From Candidatus Palauibacter polyketidifaciens (GTDB taxonomy: Bacteria; Gemmatimonadota; Gemmatimonadetes; Palauibacterales; Palauibacteraceae): DNA of 64,000 nt. This document shows positions 34,162 to 42,110 of this stretch, piece by piece. The DNA lies in assembly GCF_947581785.1 (NCBI RefSeq), contig NZ_CANPVO010000020.1, positions 1 to 64,000 of the forward strand. Reading direction: 5' to 3'. Made by a program: the position numbers and the translations under genes. The notes beneath the pieces are model-generated. The model had not been told where the DNA came from and did no database searches. It saw only the letters and a program-made list of their open reading frames with translations. How positions within the stretch are numbered: position 1 is the stretch's first letter; each line of letters begins with the position of its first letter.

Positions 34162-34353
34162 CTACATGCCCGGGCTGGATTCCGTCTTCCAGACGGTGAA
34201 CTGGCGCTGGCCGGATTCGCTTTCCTCGAGGCGAACCTTCAACGCATCGCCATCGGCCAGTCGCATATGGTCGCGCATCTCCAGAGGAATCGTGATGCGG
34301 CCGCCGCTTCCTACGGTGATGTCGCGGTAATACATGACGCGGAAGATCGCCAT
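34162..34353 (-). CDS. AbrB/MazE-type small DNA-binding protein
   Basis: The 63-residue product has the swapped-hairpin fold signature V-G-S-G-G-R-I-T-I-P-L-E-M-R-D-H (about 14-29), as in AbrB, MazE and SpoVT domains. Many such proteins are antitoxins, but no toxin is adjacent; the nearest upstream gene is divergent and the downstream gene is convergent. GGGGAGG stands about 5 nt before the ATG, so translation should be efficient. It may repress its own promoter and that of the neighbouring ABC exporter through the GGATTC half-sites in the shared intergenic region. Assignment to the fold is firm, its specific role open. Confidence 0.82.
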   Translation of the reverse strand: MAIFRVMYYRDITVGSGGRITIPLEMRDHMRLADGDALKVRLEESESGQRQFTVWKTESSPGM

Positions 34354-34374
34354 CTAACCTCCCCATGGAGGGTT

Positions 34375-34414
34375 GGATTCGGCAAAGTGAGGGGAATCCT
34401 CAATATGGGGATTC
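34375..34414. promoter_or_regulatory. Three GGATTC half-sites in the divergent AbrB/ABC-exporter gap
   Basis: GGATTC (34375-34380), GAATCC (34394-34399) and GGATTC (34409-34414) lie in alternating orientation. The last two form an inverted repeat with a 9-nt AT-rich spacer. They could be operators for the AbrB-type product. Confidence 0.35.
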
Positions 34415-34499
34415 GACGGCCCCTGCGGTAGGCCGCGTCCGACGGACACCCGGGGCGGACGACGGGGCTGCTGCTTGGCGACGGGTGCGGGCAGTCCGT

Positions 34500-35462
34500 A
34501 TGATCGGGGCCGTGAATACACCGGCCATTCGCCTCCGGGGCGTCACGAAGCGCTTCGACAGGAAGACTGCGGTCCGCGACCTCGACCTCGAGATCCCGCA
34601 CGGATCGATCTACGGGCTCATCGGCCCGAACGGCGCCGGGAAGACGACGACGCTCCGCATCATCCTCGACATCATCGGGCCCGACGCCGGCTCCGTGGAC
34701 GTCTTCGGTTCCCCCAACGTCGAGTCCATGCGCACCCGCATCGGGTACCTGCCGGAGGAGCGCGGCATGTACCAGAAGATGACGGCTGCGGACCACCTCG
34801 CGTTCTTCGGCCAACTGAAGGGACTGAAGCGGAAGGATGCGCTCGCGCGGGCCCGCTCCGGCCTGGACGCGGTGGGCCTCGGCGACCGGGCCGACGACAA
34901 GGTGGAGACCTTCTCGAAGGGGATGGCCCAGAAGGCCCAGTTCCTGGGGGTTATCCTTCATGAGCCCGACCTGCTGGTGCTCGACGAGCCGTTCAGCGGC
35001 CTCGATCCGCTGAACGTCGAACTGTTCAAGCAACTTCTGCAGGAACGACAGCAGGCCGGAGCCACGATCCTCCTCTCGACTCACCTCATCGAGGACGCCG
35101 AGCGGCTGTGCGAGCGGGTGTGCATGATCGCGGGAGCGACCAAGGTGCTCGACGGCCGGGTCCGCGACATCAAGGCTGCGGCGGGGCGGCGCGACATCGC
35201 GCTATCCTTCGAGGGGAACCCCACGTTCCTCGATGCGCCGGACCTTATCGAGGACATTTCGGCGCACGGCACGTACGTGGAGGTCCGCATGCTGGAGGGG
35301 GCGGATCCGCAGGCGCTGTTGCGGCGGGCGGTGGACAGCGGGGCCCTGATCTCGCGCTTCGAACTCATCGAACCCTCGCTGCGCCAGATCTTCATCGAGA
35401 AGGCGACGGAGGCCGGACTCTCGCACGAGGACGAGAGCGAAGACGACGAGGCGGCGGCATGA
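34500..35462 (+). CDS. ABC-2 type exporter ATPase (NatA-like)
   Basis: The 320-residue ATPase has Walker A G-P-N-G-A-G-K-T-T, signature F-S-K-G-M-A-Q-K-A-Q, Walker B L-L-V-L-D-E-P-F-S-G-L-D-P and the switch region S-T-H-L-I. A C-terminal extension of about 80 residues (about 240-320) follows, as in NatA/COG4152 proteins. ATG 34500 is used; a GTG at 34512 (V-N-T-P-A-I-R-L) is an alternative, as ribosome sites are weak for both. It overlaps the permease by 4 nt (ATGA). NatAB of Bacillus is a sodium/drug exporter, but substrates of this branch vary. Its relation to tupA, which follows, is positional only. Confidence 0.9.
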   Translation: MIGAVNTPAIRLRGVTKRFDRKTAVRDLDLEIPHGSIYGLIGPNGAGKTTTLRIILDIIGPDAGSVDVFGSPNVESMRTRIGYLPEERGMYQKMTAADHLAFFGQLKGLKRKDALARARSGLDAVGLGDRADDKVETFSKGMAQKAQFLGVILHEPDLLVLDEPFSGLDPLNVELFKQLLQERQQAGATILLSTHLIEDAERLCERVCMIAGATKVLDGRVRDIKAAAGRRDIALSFEGNPTFLDAPDLIEDISAHGTYVEVRMLEGADPQALLRRAVDSGALISRFELIEPSLRQIFIEKATEAGLSHEDESEDDEAAA

Positions 35463-36790
35463 ACCCGTTCACGCCCAGGGTCGCGGCCGTGGTCCGACGG
35501 GAGTTCATCCTGCGCGTAAAGTCGAAGTGGTTCCTCCTCTCCACGCTCGGCCTCCCCGTGCTGATCGTCGGGCTCGGCGGCCTCGCCGGCTTCCTCGCCG
35601 TAAGGAGCGCGACGGATGCGGGCGAGGAGCGCAGGGTCATCGGGGTCGCCGACCCCGCCGGACTCATTGGCGACTTCCTCGTCGAAGAACTCCTCGCGGA
35701 TTCGCTCGACGCCGTGCGCGCAGCGGACATGGAGGCGTTGTCGGTCGACGAGGCGCGGTCGCGGCTCTCGGGCTCCTCCTACGATCTGCTGCTGATGATC
35801 CCGAGGAGTGAGGGCCGGCGCTCCGCGGAGATGCCGGGGGCGACGCCGGACGCGGACGAAGGGGAGGGCGACGACGACCGGACGACGCTGCTCGCGCGGG
35901 CCAGCGTGCCTTCCGTCATCGAGAGCTCGGTCCGGGGCTCCCTTCAGCGGGCATCGGTACGGGCGCGCCTGCGCTCGGTCGGCGTGCAGAGCATCGATCC
36001 CGGGGCGCTGCTCCAGCGGACCTCGTTCGACGTCATCAACGTCACGGAGTCCGGCGAAGCGCGGTCCCAGGATATCTACCGGGCGCTCAGCTTCGGCATC
36101 GCGTTCTTCTTCTACTTCATCCTGCTCATCTACGGGCAGATGATCGTGCGGGCGATCCTCGAGGAGAAGCAGTCCGACATCGTCGAGATCATGGTCTCCT
36201 CCCTTCGCCCGTGGGAACTGATGCTGGGCAAGATCGTGGGCGTCGGCGCCGTGGGTATCGCGCAGATGGCGGTCTGGGCGCTGGTCTTCGCGCTCGCCGC
36301 GGTCTACGGCCTCACCGCCGGGGCATCCACGCTGGCGGAGGCGGGGATCGACATCGCGAGCATCCCGATCCCGTGGGGCACGCTCGTGCTGATGTTCTTT
36401 TTTCTCGTCTTCGGCTACCTGCTCTACGCGGGCATGTTCGCCGGGGCCGGCGCGACGATCAGCAACGAGCACGACGCCCAGCAGGTCATGCTCCCGATCA
36501 CGATGCTGATCATCCTCCCCTTCATCGCGACGCAGGGCGTGATCCAGAGCCCGAACGCGGGCTGGGGCGTCATCCTCTCCCTCGTGCCGTTCTTCAGTCC
36601 GCTGGTGATGCCGGCGCGGCTGTTCGCCACCTCGGTCCCGGTGTGGCAGTGGCTCGCGTCGCTGGTTCTGCTGGGAGTCTTCGTCCTCGGGGCGGCGTGG
36701 GTCGCGGGCCGCATCTTCCGGGTCGGGATTCTGATGAAGGGCCAGCGCGCCAACCTGCCGCAGGTGCTGCGGTGGATACGCCACGGCTAG
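35459..36790 (+). CDS. ABC-2 type exporter permease (NatB-like)
   Basis: The 443-residue membrane protein has one N-terminal membrane segment (about 26-48), a large extracytoplasmic domain with an Asp/Glu-rich loop (about 125-143), and then five or six C-terminal segments including F-G-I-A-F-F-F-Y-F-I-L-L-I-Y-G. This is the NatB/COG1668 layout. V-E-I-M-V-S-S-L-R-P follows the second segment, conserved in ABC-2 permeases. Paired with the ATPase by ATGA overlap, it should export a cation, drug or lipid. The start of tupA lies 19 nt inside its 3' end, so the exporter and the tungstate importer may share a transcript. Confidence 0.88.
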   Translation: MNPFTPRVAAVVRREFILRVKSKWFLLSTLGLPVLIVGLGGLAGFLAVRSATDAGEERRVIGVADPAGLIGDFLVEELLADSLDAVRAADMEALSVDEARSRLSGSSYDLLLMIPRSEGRRSAEMPGATPDADEGEGDDDRTTLLARASVPSVIESSVRGSLQRASVRARLRSVGVQSIDPGALLQRTSFDVINVTESGEARSQDIYRALSFGIAFFFYFILLIYGQMIVRAILEEKQSDIVEIMVSSLRPWELMLGKIVGVGAVGIAQMAVWALVFALAAVYGLTAGASTLAEAGIDIASIPIPWGTLVLMFFFLVFGYLLYAGMFAGAGATISNEHDAQQVMLPITMLIILPFIATQGVIQSPNAGWGVILSLVPFFSPLVMPARLFATSVPVWQWLASLVLLGVFVLGAAWVAGRIFRVGILMKGQRANLPQVLRWIRHG

Positions 36791-37629
36791 CCGGCCCTGA
36801 CAGACGCGCGCGGCGGAGCGCCTTCGCCCTTCTCTTCGCTCTCGGCGGGGGAGTGGGCGCCGGAGCGTGCGGGACCGACGCGGACACGTTCGTGCTCGGC
36901 GCCACGACGTCCACTTACGATTCGGGTCTGCTCGAACACCTGATCGCCCGCTTCAACGAAGACCATCCCGGGCTCCGGGTGCGCACGGTCATCGCGGGGA
37001 GCGGCGAAGCGCTGGAACTCGGTCGCACGGGAGACGTGGATCTCCTGCTCGTGCACGCGCCCGAAGCCGAGGCCCGCTTCGTCGAGGCGGGGCACGCGCC
37101 CCGGCGGAGTCCCGTCCTCGTCAACGGGTACGTGATCGCGGGGCCGCCCTCGGATCCGGCGCGGGTTCGCGGGTCGGCATCCCCGTCCGACGCGTTCGCG
37201 ACCCTCGCGCGGGTGGAGCACGACTTCGTCTCGCGCGGCGACAGTTCGGGCACGCACTACCGCGAAATCGCCCTCTGGCGCGAGGCGGGGGTGGCCGGGG
37301 CCGGTGCCTGGTACGTGGAGTCCGGGCAGGGTCAGGCCACGACGCTGCACGTGGCGAGCGAACGCCGCGCCTACGTCCTCACGGATGTCGCGACGCTCGC
37401 GATGCTCTCGCCGGTGCTCGACCTGGATCCGCTCGTCGCGGACCACCCCTCGCTGCGCAACGTCTATTCGCTGCTGGCGCCGCGCGCCGCGGCCCGGCCG
37501 GAACGCGCCGCCGTCTTCGCGGACTGGCTGCGCTCAGGAGACGGACGCCGCGCGATCGGGGAATTCCGGGTGCGGGGCGGCGCAGAGGCCCACTTCGCCC
37601 CGTGGCCCCACGACGACCCGATTCCCTAG
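36772..37629 (+). CDS. tupA: Tungstate/molybdate-binding lipoprotein (TupA family)
   Basis: The 285-residue substrate-binding protein begins with the hallmark L-G-A-T-T-S-T-Y-D-S-G-L-L after export; TupA proteins bind tungstate through such a T-T-S-T loop. H-D-F-V-S-R-G-D-S-S-G-T-H-Y and Y-V-L-T-D-V-A-T are further family blocks. A GTG at 36772 gives R-R-A-R-R, a hydrophobic run and a lipobox G-A-G-A-C; no ATG is suitable. The gene overlaps natB by 19 nt. With the next two genes it forms a high-affinity tungstate (or molybdate) importer. Preference between the two anions cannot be read directly, but TupA proteins generally favour tungstate. Confidence 0.88.
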   Translation: MDTPRLAGPDRRARRSAFALLFALGGGVGAGACGTDADTFVLGATTSTYDSGLLEHLIARFNEDHPGLRVRTVIAGSGEALELGRTGDVDLLLVHAPEAEARFVEAGHAPRRSPVLVNGYVIAGPPSDPARVRGSASPSDAFATLARVEHDFVSRGDSSGTHYREIALWREAGVAGAGAWYVESGQGQATTLHVASERRAYVLTDVATLAMLSPVLDLDPLVADHPSLRNVYSLLAPRAAARPERAAVFADWLRSGDGRRAIGEFRVRGGAEAHFAPWPHDDPIP

Positions 37630-37638
37630 ATTCGGCGC

Positions 37639-38337
37639 GTGGATCCGCTGCTCGAGGCTCTCCGGCTCATCACGTCGGGTGACCTGTACGTCTGGAACGT
37701 CATCCTCCGCTCTCTGCAGATCAGCGGATCGGCGCTCCTCCTGGCCATGGTCATCGGACTCCCCATCGGGATCGCCGTCGGGCTGACGCGATTCCGGCTC
37801 CGGCTGCCCGTGGTCGCGGTGATCAACGCGGGTCTCGCCTTCCCTCCCGTCGTCGTCGGCCTCGGGGTCTTCCTCTTCCTGTCGCGGGCGGGCCCGCTCG
37901 GCGACCTGCAACTGCTCTACACGCCGGCCGCCATGATCGGCGCCCAGGCGATCCTCGCGGGGCCGTACATCGCCGCGGTGAGTCTCGCCGCGGTGGAGAA
38001 CATCCCCCGGGACATCGCGCTTCAGGCGCGGGCGCTCGGCGCGAGCCGGCGGCAGGCGATCCTCCTGCAGTTGAGGGAGGTGCGGACGTCGCTCGTGGCC
38101 GCGGTGGCGGCGGGGTTCGGGGCCATCATCAGCGAGGTGGGGGCGGTGATGATGGTGGGGGGCAACATCCTCGGAGAAACCCGGGTGATGACGACGGCGA
38201 TCGTGCTCGAGACGCGGCGCGGCAACTTCGACGTCGCGATCGCCATGGGGATCGTACTCATGCTCATCGCTCTCTGCGTGAACGCGGCGCTCCTCCTGCT
38301 CGGCCGGCGGGCGATCCGCCGCGGCCACGTCGCGTGA
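37639..38337 (+). CDS. tupB: Tungstate ABC transporter permease (TupB)
   Basis: The 232-residue inner-membrane permease has about five or six membrane segments and the EAA-like cytoplasmic loop A-L-G-A-S-R-R-Q-A-I-L-L-Q-L-R-E-V, which docks to the ATPase. I-S-E-V-G-A-V-M-M-V-G-G-N-I and T-T-A-I-V-L-E are TupB family blocks. It starts at a GTG 9 nt after tupA and overlaps tupC by 4 nt. The layout tupA-tupB-tupC is the standard tungstate operon. The 232-residue length is normal. The encoded importer would supply metal for a molybdopterin or tungstopterin enzyme, which fits mogA at 2.9 kb. Confidence 0.91.
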   Translation: MDPLLEALRLITSGDLYVWNVILRSLQISGSALLLAMVIGLPIGIAVGLTRFRLRLPVVAVINAGLAFPPVVVGLGVFLFLSRAGPLGDLQLLYTPAAMIGAQAILAGPYIAAVSLAAVENIPRDIALQARALGASRRQAILLQLREVRTSLVAAVAAGFGAIISEVGAVMMVGGNILGETRVMTTAIVLETRRGNFDVAIAMGIVLMLIALCVNAALLLLGRRAIRRGHVA

Positions 38338-39458
38338 ACGCCGCAGCGGGGCCGCTCCTCGACGGCATCGGCCTGCGCCGCAGCTACGGCGGAAGGACGG
38401 CCGTCGAGGTGGACCGCATCGAACTGCGGGAGGGCGAGATGCTCGCGGTGTTCGGGCCGAACGGGGCCGGAAAGTCCACGTTGCTGCGCCTGCTCGCCAT
38501 GCTGGAGAAGCCCGACGCCGGAGAGGTCGCGTTCCGCGGCGGGTCGGGACGGCCGGCCGAGCGGGCACTCCGGGCCGCGTCCGCCGTCGTGTTTCAACGC
38601 CCCCATTTCTGGAGCGACTCCGTCGAGTACAACGTGGGGCTCGGGCTGGCCCTGCGCGGCGTGCCCCGGCCCGAAGCCCGCGCCCGCTCGCGCGCGGTGT
38701 GCGAGCAACTCGCGATCTCGCACCTGCTCGGAGCCCCGATATCGCGGCTGTCCGGAGGAGAGGCACAGCGCGTAGCGCTCGCGCGGGCGCTCGTCCTCGA
38801 CCCGGAGATCCTCTTCCTCGACGAGCCGACGGCGAATCTCGATACGGATTCGCGGCTCGACCTCCGCCACGACCTGGAGCGCGTGGCCCGGGAACGGGCG
38901 ACGAGCGTCTTTCTGATCACCCACGACCGGGGCGAGGCCTTCCACCTCGCGGATCGGGTCGCCGTGATCCGGGACGGGAAGCTGGTCCAGACGGGTACGC
39001 CGAAGGAGATCTACGAGAATCCCGCGGACGTCTACACGGCGCGCGTCACCGGGGCGGAGTTCACGATCTCCGGCGCCGTGACGCGGGCGCACGAGCGCAT
39101 GGTCACCGTCGACATCGGGGGCGCTTCGCTCGTGGCCCTCGGCGAGGCGGTCCCGGGCACGCCCGTGAAGATCGCCTATCGGCCGGAGGACCTCGTCCTC
39201 GGGCCCCCGGACGTCCCCCCCGCGGATCTGAGCACGCGCAACCTGGTCGTGGCGACGGTGGAGGAACGGCGCGACATGGGCGGGCTCGTGCGGCTGCGGC
39301 TTCGCGGTCCCGTCGAACTCGTGGCGCTCGTCACGCTCGACGCCGCGGAGGAACTCGGCGTCGACCCCGGCGTGCGCGTCGCGGTGCGGGTAAAGGCCAC
39401 GGCGTTGCACGCGTTCCCCGCCGCGCCGGTCGAACCGAGGGAATCCGGCACCTCCTAG
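38334..39458 (+). CDS. tupC: Tungstate/molybdate ABC transporter ATPase (TupC)
   Basis: The 374-residue ATPase has Walker A G-P-N-G-A-G-K-S-T, signature L-S-G-G-E-A-Q-R-V-A-L, Walker B I-L-F-L-D-E-P-T-A-N-L-D and switch histidine I-T-H-D-R. The C-terminal third (about 235-360) is a TOBE/MOP-like regulatory domain, common in ModC/WtpC proteins. It starts at a GTG overlapping the tupB stop. The stop TAG shares CTAG with the stop of the convergent plug gene. TupC proteins are often shorter, lacking the TOBE part, so this longer form may allow anion-dependent feedback. Confidence 0.9.
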   Translation: MNAAAGPLLDGIGLRRSYGGRTAVEVDRIELREGEMLAVFGPNGAGKSTLLRLLAMLEKPDAGEVAFRGGSGRPAERALRAASAVVFQRPHFWSDSVEYNVGLGLALRGVPRPEARARSRAVCEQLAISHLLGAPISRLSGGEAQRVALARALVLDPEILFLDEPTANLDTDSRLDLRHDLERVARERATSVFLITHDRGEAFHLADRVAVIRDGKLVQTGTPKEIYENPADVYTARVTGAEFTISGAVTRAHERMVTVDIGGASLVALGEAVPGTPVKIAYRPEDLVLGPPDVPPADLSTRNLVVATVEERRDMGGLVRLRLRGPVELVALVTLDAAEELGVDPGVRVAVRVKATALHAFPAAPVEPRESGTS

Positions 39459-40687
39459 CCCGAATTCCGCCGGAGCGAGGGGCCCGTCCAGATGACGATG
39501 GCTCCGCAGCGCCCCACGGCCCCGCCAAACTCGGCCGGCAACTCGCTCGCGCCCCGATAGACTTCGATCCCGGCGATCTCGGACGGCGAGACGAAGTTGT
39601 CGATCGATTCGCCGGCACCGCCGTCCCGGATCACGCGCACGCCGTCCAGGTAGACGTTCGCGTTCATGCACCCGAACTCGGCGCGGCTGCTCAGGCTGGG
39701 CACGCCACGCGTCATGCGGATGATGCAGTTGTTGTTCGCGCCTCCGCTGCACTCCGTGCGCACGCCCGGAATCCGTCCCAGGTAGTGCGTGACGCGGATC
39801 GCGCCGGCGTCCTGGATGTCGTCCCGCGTGAGGAATACTCCGGAGCCGATCGCCTCGCCGAGTTCTCGCCGGTCGTAGAACCCCTGCAACTCCAGCCGCT
39901 TCTCGCGCAGCGCCGTGACGACGATCGGCGCGAGTTCGATCGGGTCCACGCTGAGTTCGAAATCCACCTGCACGGTTCGGTCGCTCGGGAGACGCACCAA
40001 CTGGTCGAGGGGGTCGAAGGTGAGGTGGTCCACGGTCACCCGGTACATTCCCGGATCGAGTTCGGAGAACATGAAGCGGCCGCTGCCGTCGGTCATTCCC
40101 TGCCGGTCCTCCGCAAGCAGCGTGTCCGAAAGCACGACGTTCGCCGCTTCGACCGGACGGCCGGAACGCCGATCCACCACCCGACCCACGATTCGGCCGG
40201 GCACGGTGAGCAGCCTGGAGAGCGCGCCTTCCTCCACGCCCACGAGGATGTCCCATCCGGCCGGTGGGCCGGGTGCGATGCTCACTCGAGTCGGCTCCGT
40301 GCGGAAGAACGGGAACCTTGCGCTCACCGTGAGATCCTCCCGGGGCGGAAGGCCACAGAGGACGTACACGCCCTCGCTGTCCGCGTCCACGGAGACCGTG
40401 CGCTGCCGTCCTGCGCCCTCGGTCCAGCTCGCGGAGACCGTGGCGCCCGGAATGAGGATGCCCTGGAGCGTATCGCGGACGACGCCGGCGAGGCCGGTCA
40501 GGGACGGATCCATCTCCGCGGGACACGTCACGATGCCCTGGGGAGGGGTGAGGGTCAGGCTCTGAGCGGCCAGCCGGGACCCGGACGACGTCAGGATGGC
40601 GGCTCCCGCCAGGGCGAAGAACGCAACTCGGCAGACCGTTCTTCTCTGCGCCTGCGCCTCCGAACGACCCTCTCGCTGTGTTCGCAT
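39455..40687 (-). CDS. Exported carboxypeptidase-regulatory/TonB-plug protein without a barrel
   Basis: The 410-residue protein has a signal peptide (to about 46, S-R-L-A-A-Q). Two carboxypeptidase-regulatory-like sandwiches follow (about 60-140 and 160-240; G-R-V-V-D-R-R-S-G-R-P-V-E-A-A-N-V). A TonB-receptor plug-like region then runs to the end (I-E-L-A-P-I-V-V-T-A, F-Y-D-R-R-E-L, A-N-V-Y-L-D-G-V, G-R-C-G-A-I-V-I-W-T). The outer-membrane barrel that normally follows a plug is absent; the frame stops about 15 residues after the plug. ATG 40687 has GGAG 8 nt upstream. It shares the S/Q-G-F-Y-D/E-R motif and C-G-A-I-x-I/L-W ending with 45859-47274 and 47294-48700. Location is probably periplasmic; role unknown. 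Confidence 0.82.
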   Translation of the reverse strand: MRTQREGRSEAQAQRRTVCRVAFFALAGAAILTSSGSRLAAQSLTLTPPQGIVTCPAEMDPSLTGLAGVVRDTLQGILIPGATVSASWTEGAGRQRTVSVDADSEGVYVLCGLPPREDLTVSARFPFFRTEPTRVSIAPGPPAGWDILVGVEEGALSRLLTVPGRIVGRVVDRRSGRPVEAANVVLSDTLLAEDRQGMTDGSGRFMFSELDPGMYRVTVDHLTFDPLDQLVRLPSDRTVQVDFELSVDPIELAPIVVTALREKRLELQGFYDRRELGEAIGSGVFLTRDDIQDAGAIRVTHYLGRIPGVRTECSGGANNNCIIRMTRGVPSLSSRAEFGCMNANVYLDGVRVIRDGGAGESIDNFVSPSEIAGIEVYRGASELPAEFGGAVGRCGAIVIWTGPSLRRNSG

Positions 40688-40873
40688 CCGGCGGTCTCCG
40701 CCACAACGTCGACAAGCCACATGTAGAAAGTAATGCAGGCGCGTACCGCGCACACGACGCGCGCCGGCCCGGGGCCGCCCCGGGCTCCGGGGGTTTGCGA
40801 CGCGCGCCGGTATTGCGAGACACTCCCGGACGCCGTCACTCTTTCGAGGGTTCCTCGGCCGCGGAGTCTCATC

Positions 40874-41326
40874 TTGCAAATCGTGCGAAACCGGCAGGCA
40901 CGCTACGCAATCGGCGTCGCTTGCATCCTCGTTGGATTGTCCGGCTGCCTGGATCTGGGGCTCGGAATCTCCCCGACCGTGGGGAAGATGCTCTCGTCCG
41001 TGGTCAGCGAGGGATCCGCCCTGCCCGAGTTCGCGCGCGCCGCCGGGGGGCCCGGATCCATGCGAGTCTCGGGCCAGATCGTAGGCAAGCTGCGGTGCGA
41101 CTACCTGTCCCCCGATCTGCGGGAGGTCGACGGAGGGCTGGAACTGGCCATCACGATCGTGTCGGGCCGGCAGGGCTGCAACAGTCTGACGCCCTCGACG
41201 CTGTCCTACGTGGCGAACATCTACAACGTAGAGCCCGGGTCCTGGTCGATTCTCGTGGAGCACCGCTACGAAGGCGTGGACGGAAAACCCGGCGAGCGGC
41301 TGTACGACGTCGTCACGGTGGACTAG
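40874..41326 (+). CDS. Putative small lipoprotein of unknown function
   Basis: The 150-residue protein starts at a TTG (GGAG lies 7 nt upstream) or at a GTG at 40883. The signal segment A-I-G-V-A-C-I-L-V-G-L-S-G-C contains a lipobox ending at the cysteine near residue 24. The mature part has balanced composition and a C-terminal beta-rich stretch (S-W-S-I-L-V-E-H-R-Y-E-G-V), but no known domain. Two cysteines (L-R-C-D-Y and Q-G-C-N-S) could form a disulfide. It is divergent from the plug gene. Longer in-frame extensions upstream are Arg/Pro-rich and unlikely. Confidence 0.6.
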   Translation: MQIVRNRQARYAIGVACILVGLSGCLDLGLGISPTVGKMLSSVVSEGSALPEFARAAGGPGSMRVSGQIVGKLRCDYLSPDLREVDGGLELAITIVSGRQGCNSLTPSTLSYVANIYNVEPGSWSILVEHRYEGVDGKPGERLYDVVTVD

Positions 41327-41340
41327 CCGCCGGAGGCTCG

Positions 41341-41380
41341 CGCCCGCTGCGTCACTCCGGCGCCCGCTGCGTCACTCCAG
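41341..41380. repeat. 20-bp tandem duplication at the end of a small minus-strand gene
   Basis: CGCCCGCTGCGTCACTCCGG (41341-41360) is followed by a copy differing at one base (41361-41380), within which the stop of the gene at 41372 lies. Confidence 0.9.
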
Positions 41381-41641
41381 AGGCGTGGAGCGGGAATGGA
41401 GTCCCAGCAGATCCGCGTCGCTCATGTCGGCCAGGGCGCGCGTCGCCTCGGCCACGCTGCGACTCTCATGCGGCAGCCAGCGCGGCGGCGCGAACGGATC
41501 CTCGAGGCACACGAAGTAGATGCGGGCCGCGTGCGGCGTGTTCGGCTGGCCGCCCGACACGTAGGCCTCCCAGCGGACCATTCCCCCGTCGAGGAAGGTG
41601 CGGGAGAGCGCCTTCTTCGGATCCACGCTCGCGCCGCTCAC
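41372..41641 (-). CDS. Hypothetical protein, partner of the upstream small gene
   Basis: The 89-residue product starts at a GTG overlapping the upstream stop (GTGA). Sequence: polar N-terminus, then W-E-A-Y-V-S-G-G-Q-P, Y-F-V-C-L-E-D-P-F-A-P-P-R-W and a helical tail rich in Ala/Asp. No known domain is recognised. The coupling and shared orientation suggest the two proteins act together. Its coding end lies in a 20-bp tandem duplication, so its C-terminus may vary between strains. Confidence 0.6.
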   Translation of the reverse strand: MSGASVDPKKALSRTFLDGGMVRWEAYVSGGQPNTPHAARIYFVCLEDPFAPPRWLPHESRSVAEATRALADMSDADLLGLHSRSTPLE

Positions 41642-41928
41642 ACCTTCACCGAGCGCGCGAGCAGTTCGCGGAGTCCCGCCTCGTTCATCTCTGACACGGC
41701 CTGCTTCGGCACCTTGGAGATGCCCGGCGGCGCCTGGTTGTAGCGCTGCGGGATGGTGATGTCGTCCCGGTTCCGGAACATCACGAGCAGCCGGGGCGAC
41801 TGTTGCGTGGTGCCCGAGAAGATCGAGAACTCGGCCTCCCAGGTGGCCCCCGACTCGCTCGTGAACCGGGTGCGGGCGCTGTCCGCAGCCCCGTCCATCC
41901 GGAAGATCAGTTTCTTCAGAAGCGACAT
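41638..41928 (-). CDS. Hypothetical protein, first of a two-gene pair
   Basis: The 96-residue product begins M-S-L-L-K-K-L-I-F-R-M. The body is beta-rich (T-W-E-A-E-F-S-I-F-S-G; R-L-L-V-M-F-R-N-R-D) and ends in a helix-like E-M-N-E-A-G-L-R-E-L-L-A-R-S. No known domain is recognised. ATG 41928 is preferred because upstream in-frame codons are low complexity. The gene is coupled to the next one by GTGA overlap and divergent from the serine hydrolase gene. Confidence 0.62.
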   Translation of the reverse strand: MSLLKKLIFRMDGAADSARTRFTSESGATWEAEFSIFSGTTQQSPRLLVMFRNRDDITIPQRYNQAPPGISKVPKQAVSEMNEAGLRELLARSVKV

Positions 41929-42110
41929 GTGTGCGCGCGGTTGGTGCGTTTGCGTGGCTAGGCGCGGAGACACTAGGCGAGTCGGGCTCGACCCGCCAGC
42001 CTGCCGCCGGCCCGAAGGCTTCCGATGCAGGCGAGAAGCTGCGACTATGCATTGGATTCGAGCCCGGCGGAGGCTTTCCGGCCACCCGTCGGCCACGCAA
42101 GGAGAACGTC

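Noticed and set aside
38022-40823. A 933-codon minus-strand frame over tupC and the plug gene
   Set aside because: Arg/Gly/His/Pro-rich shadow; the real genes carry clear motifs in other frames.
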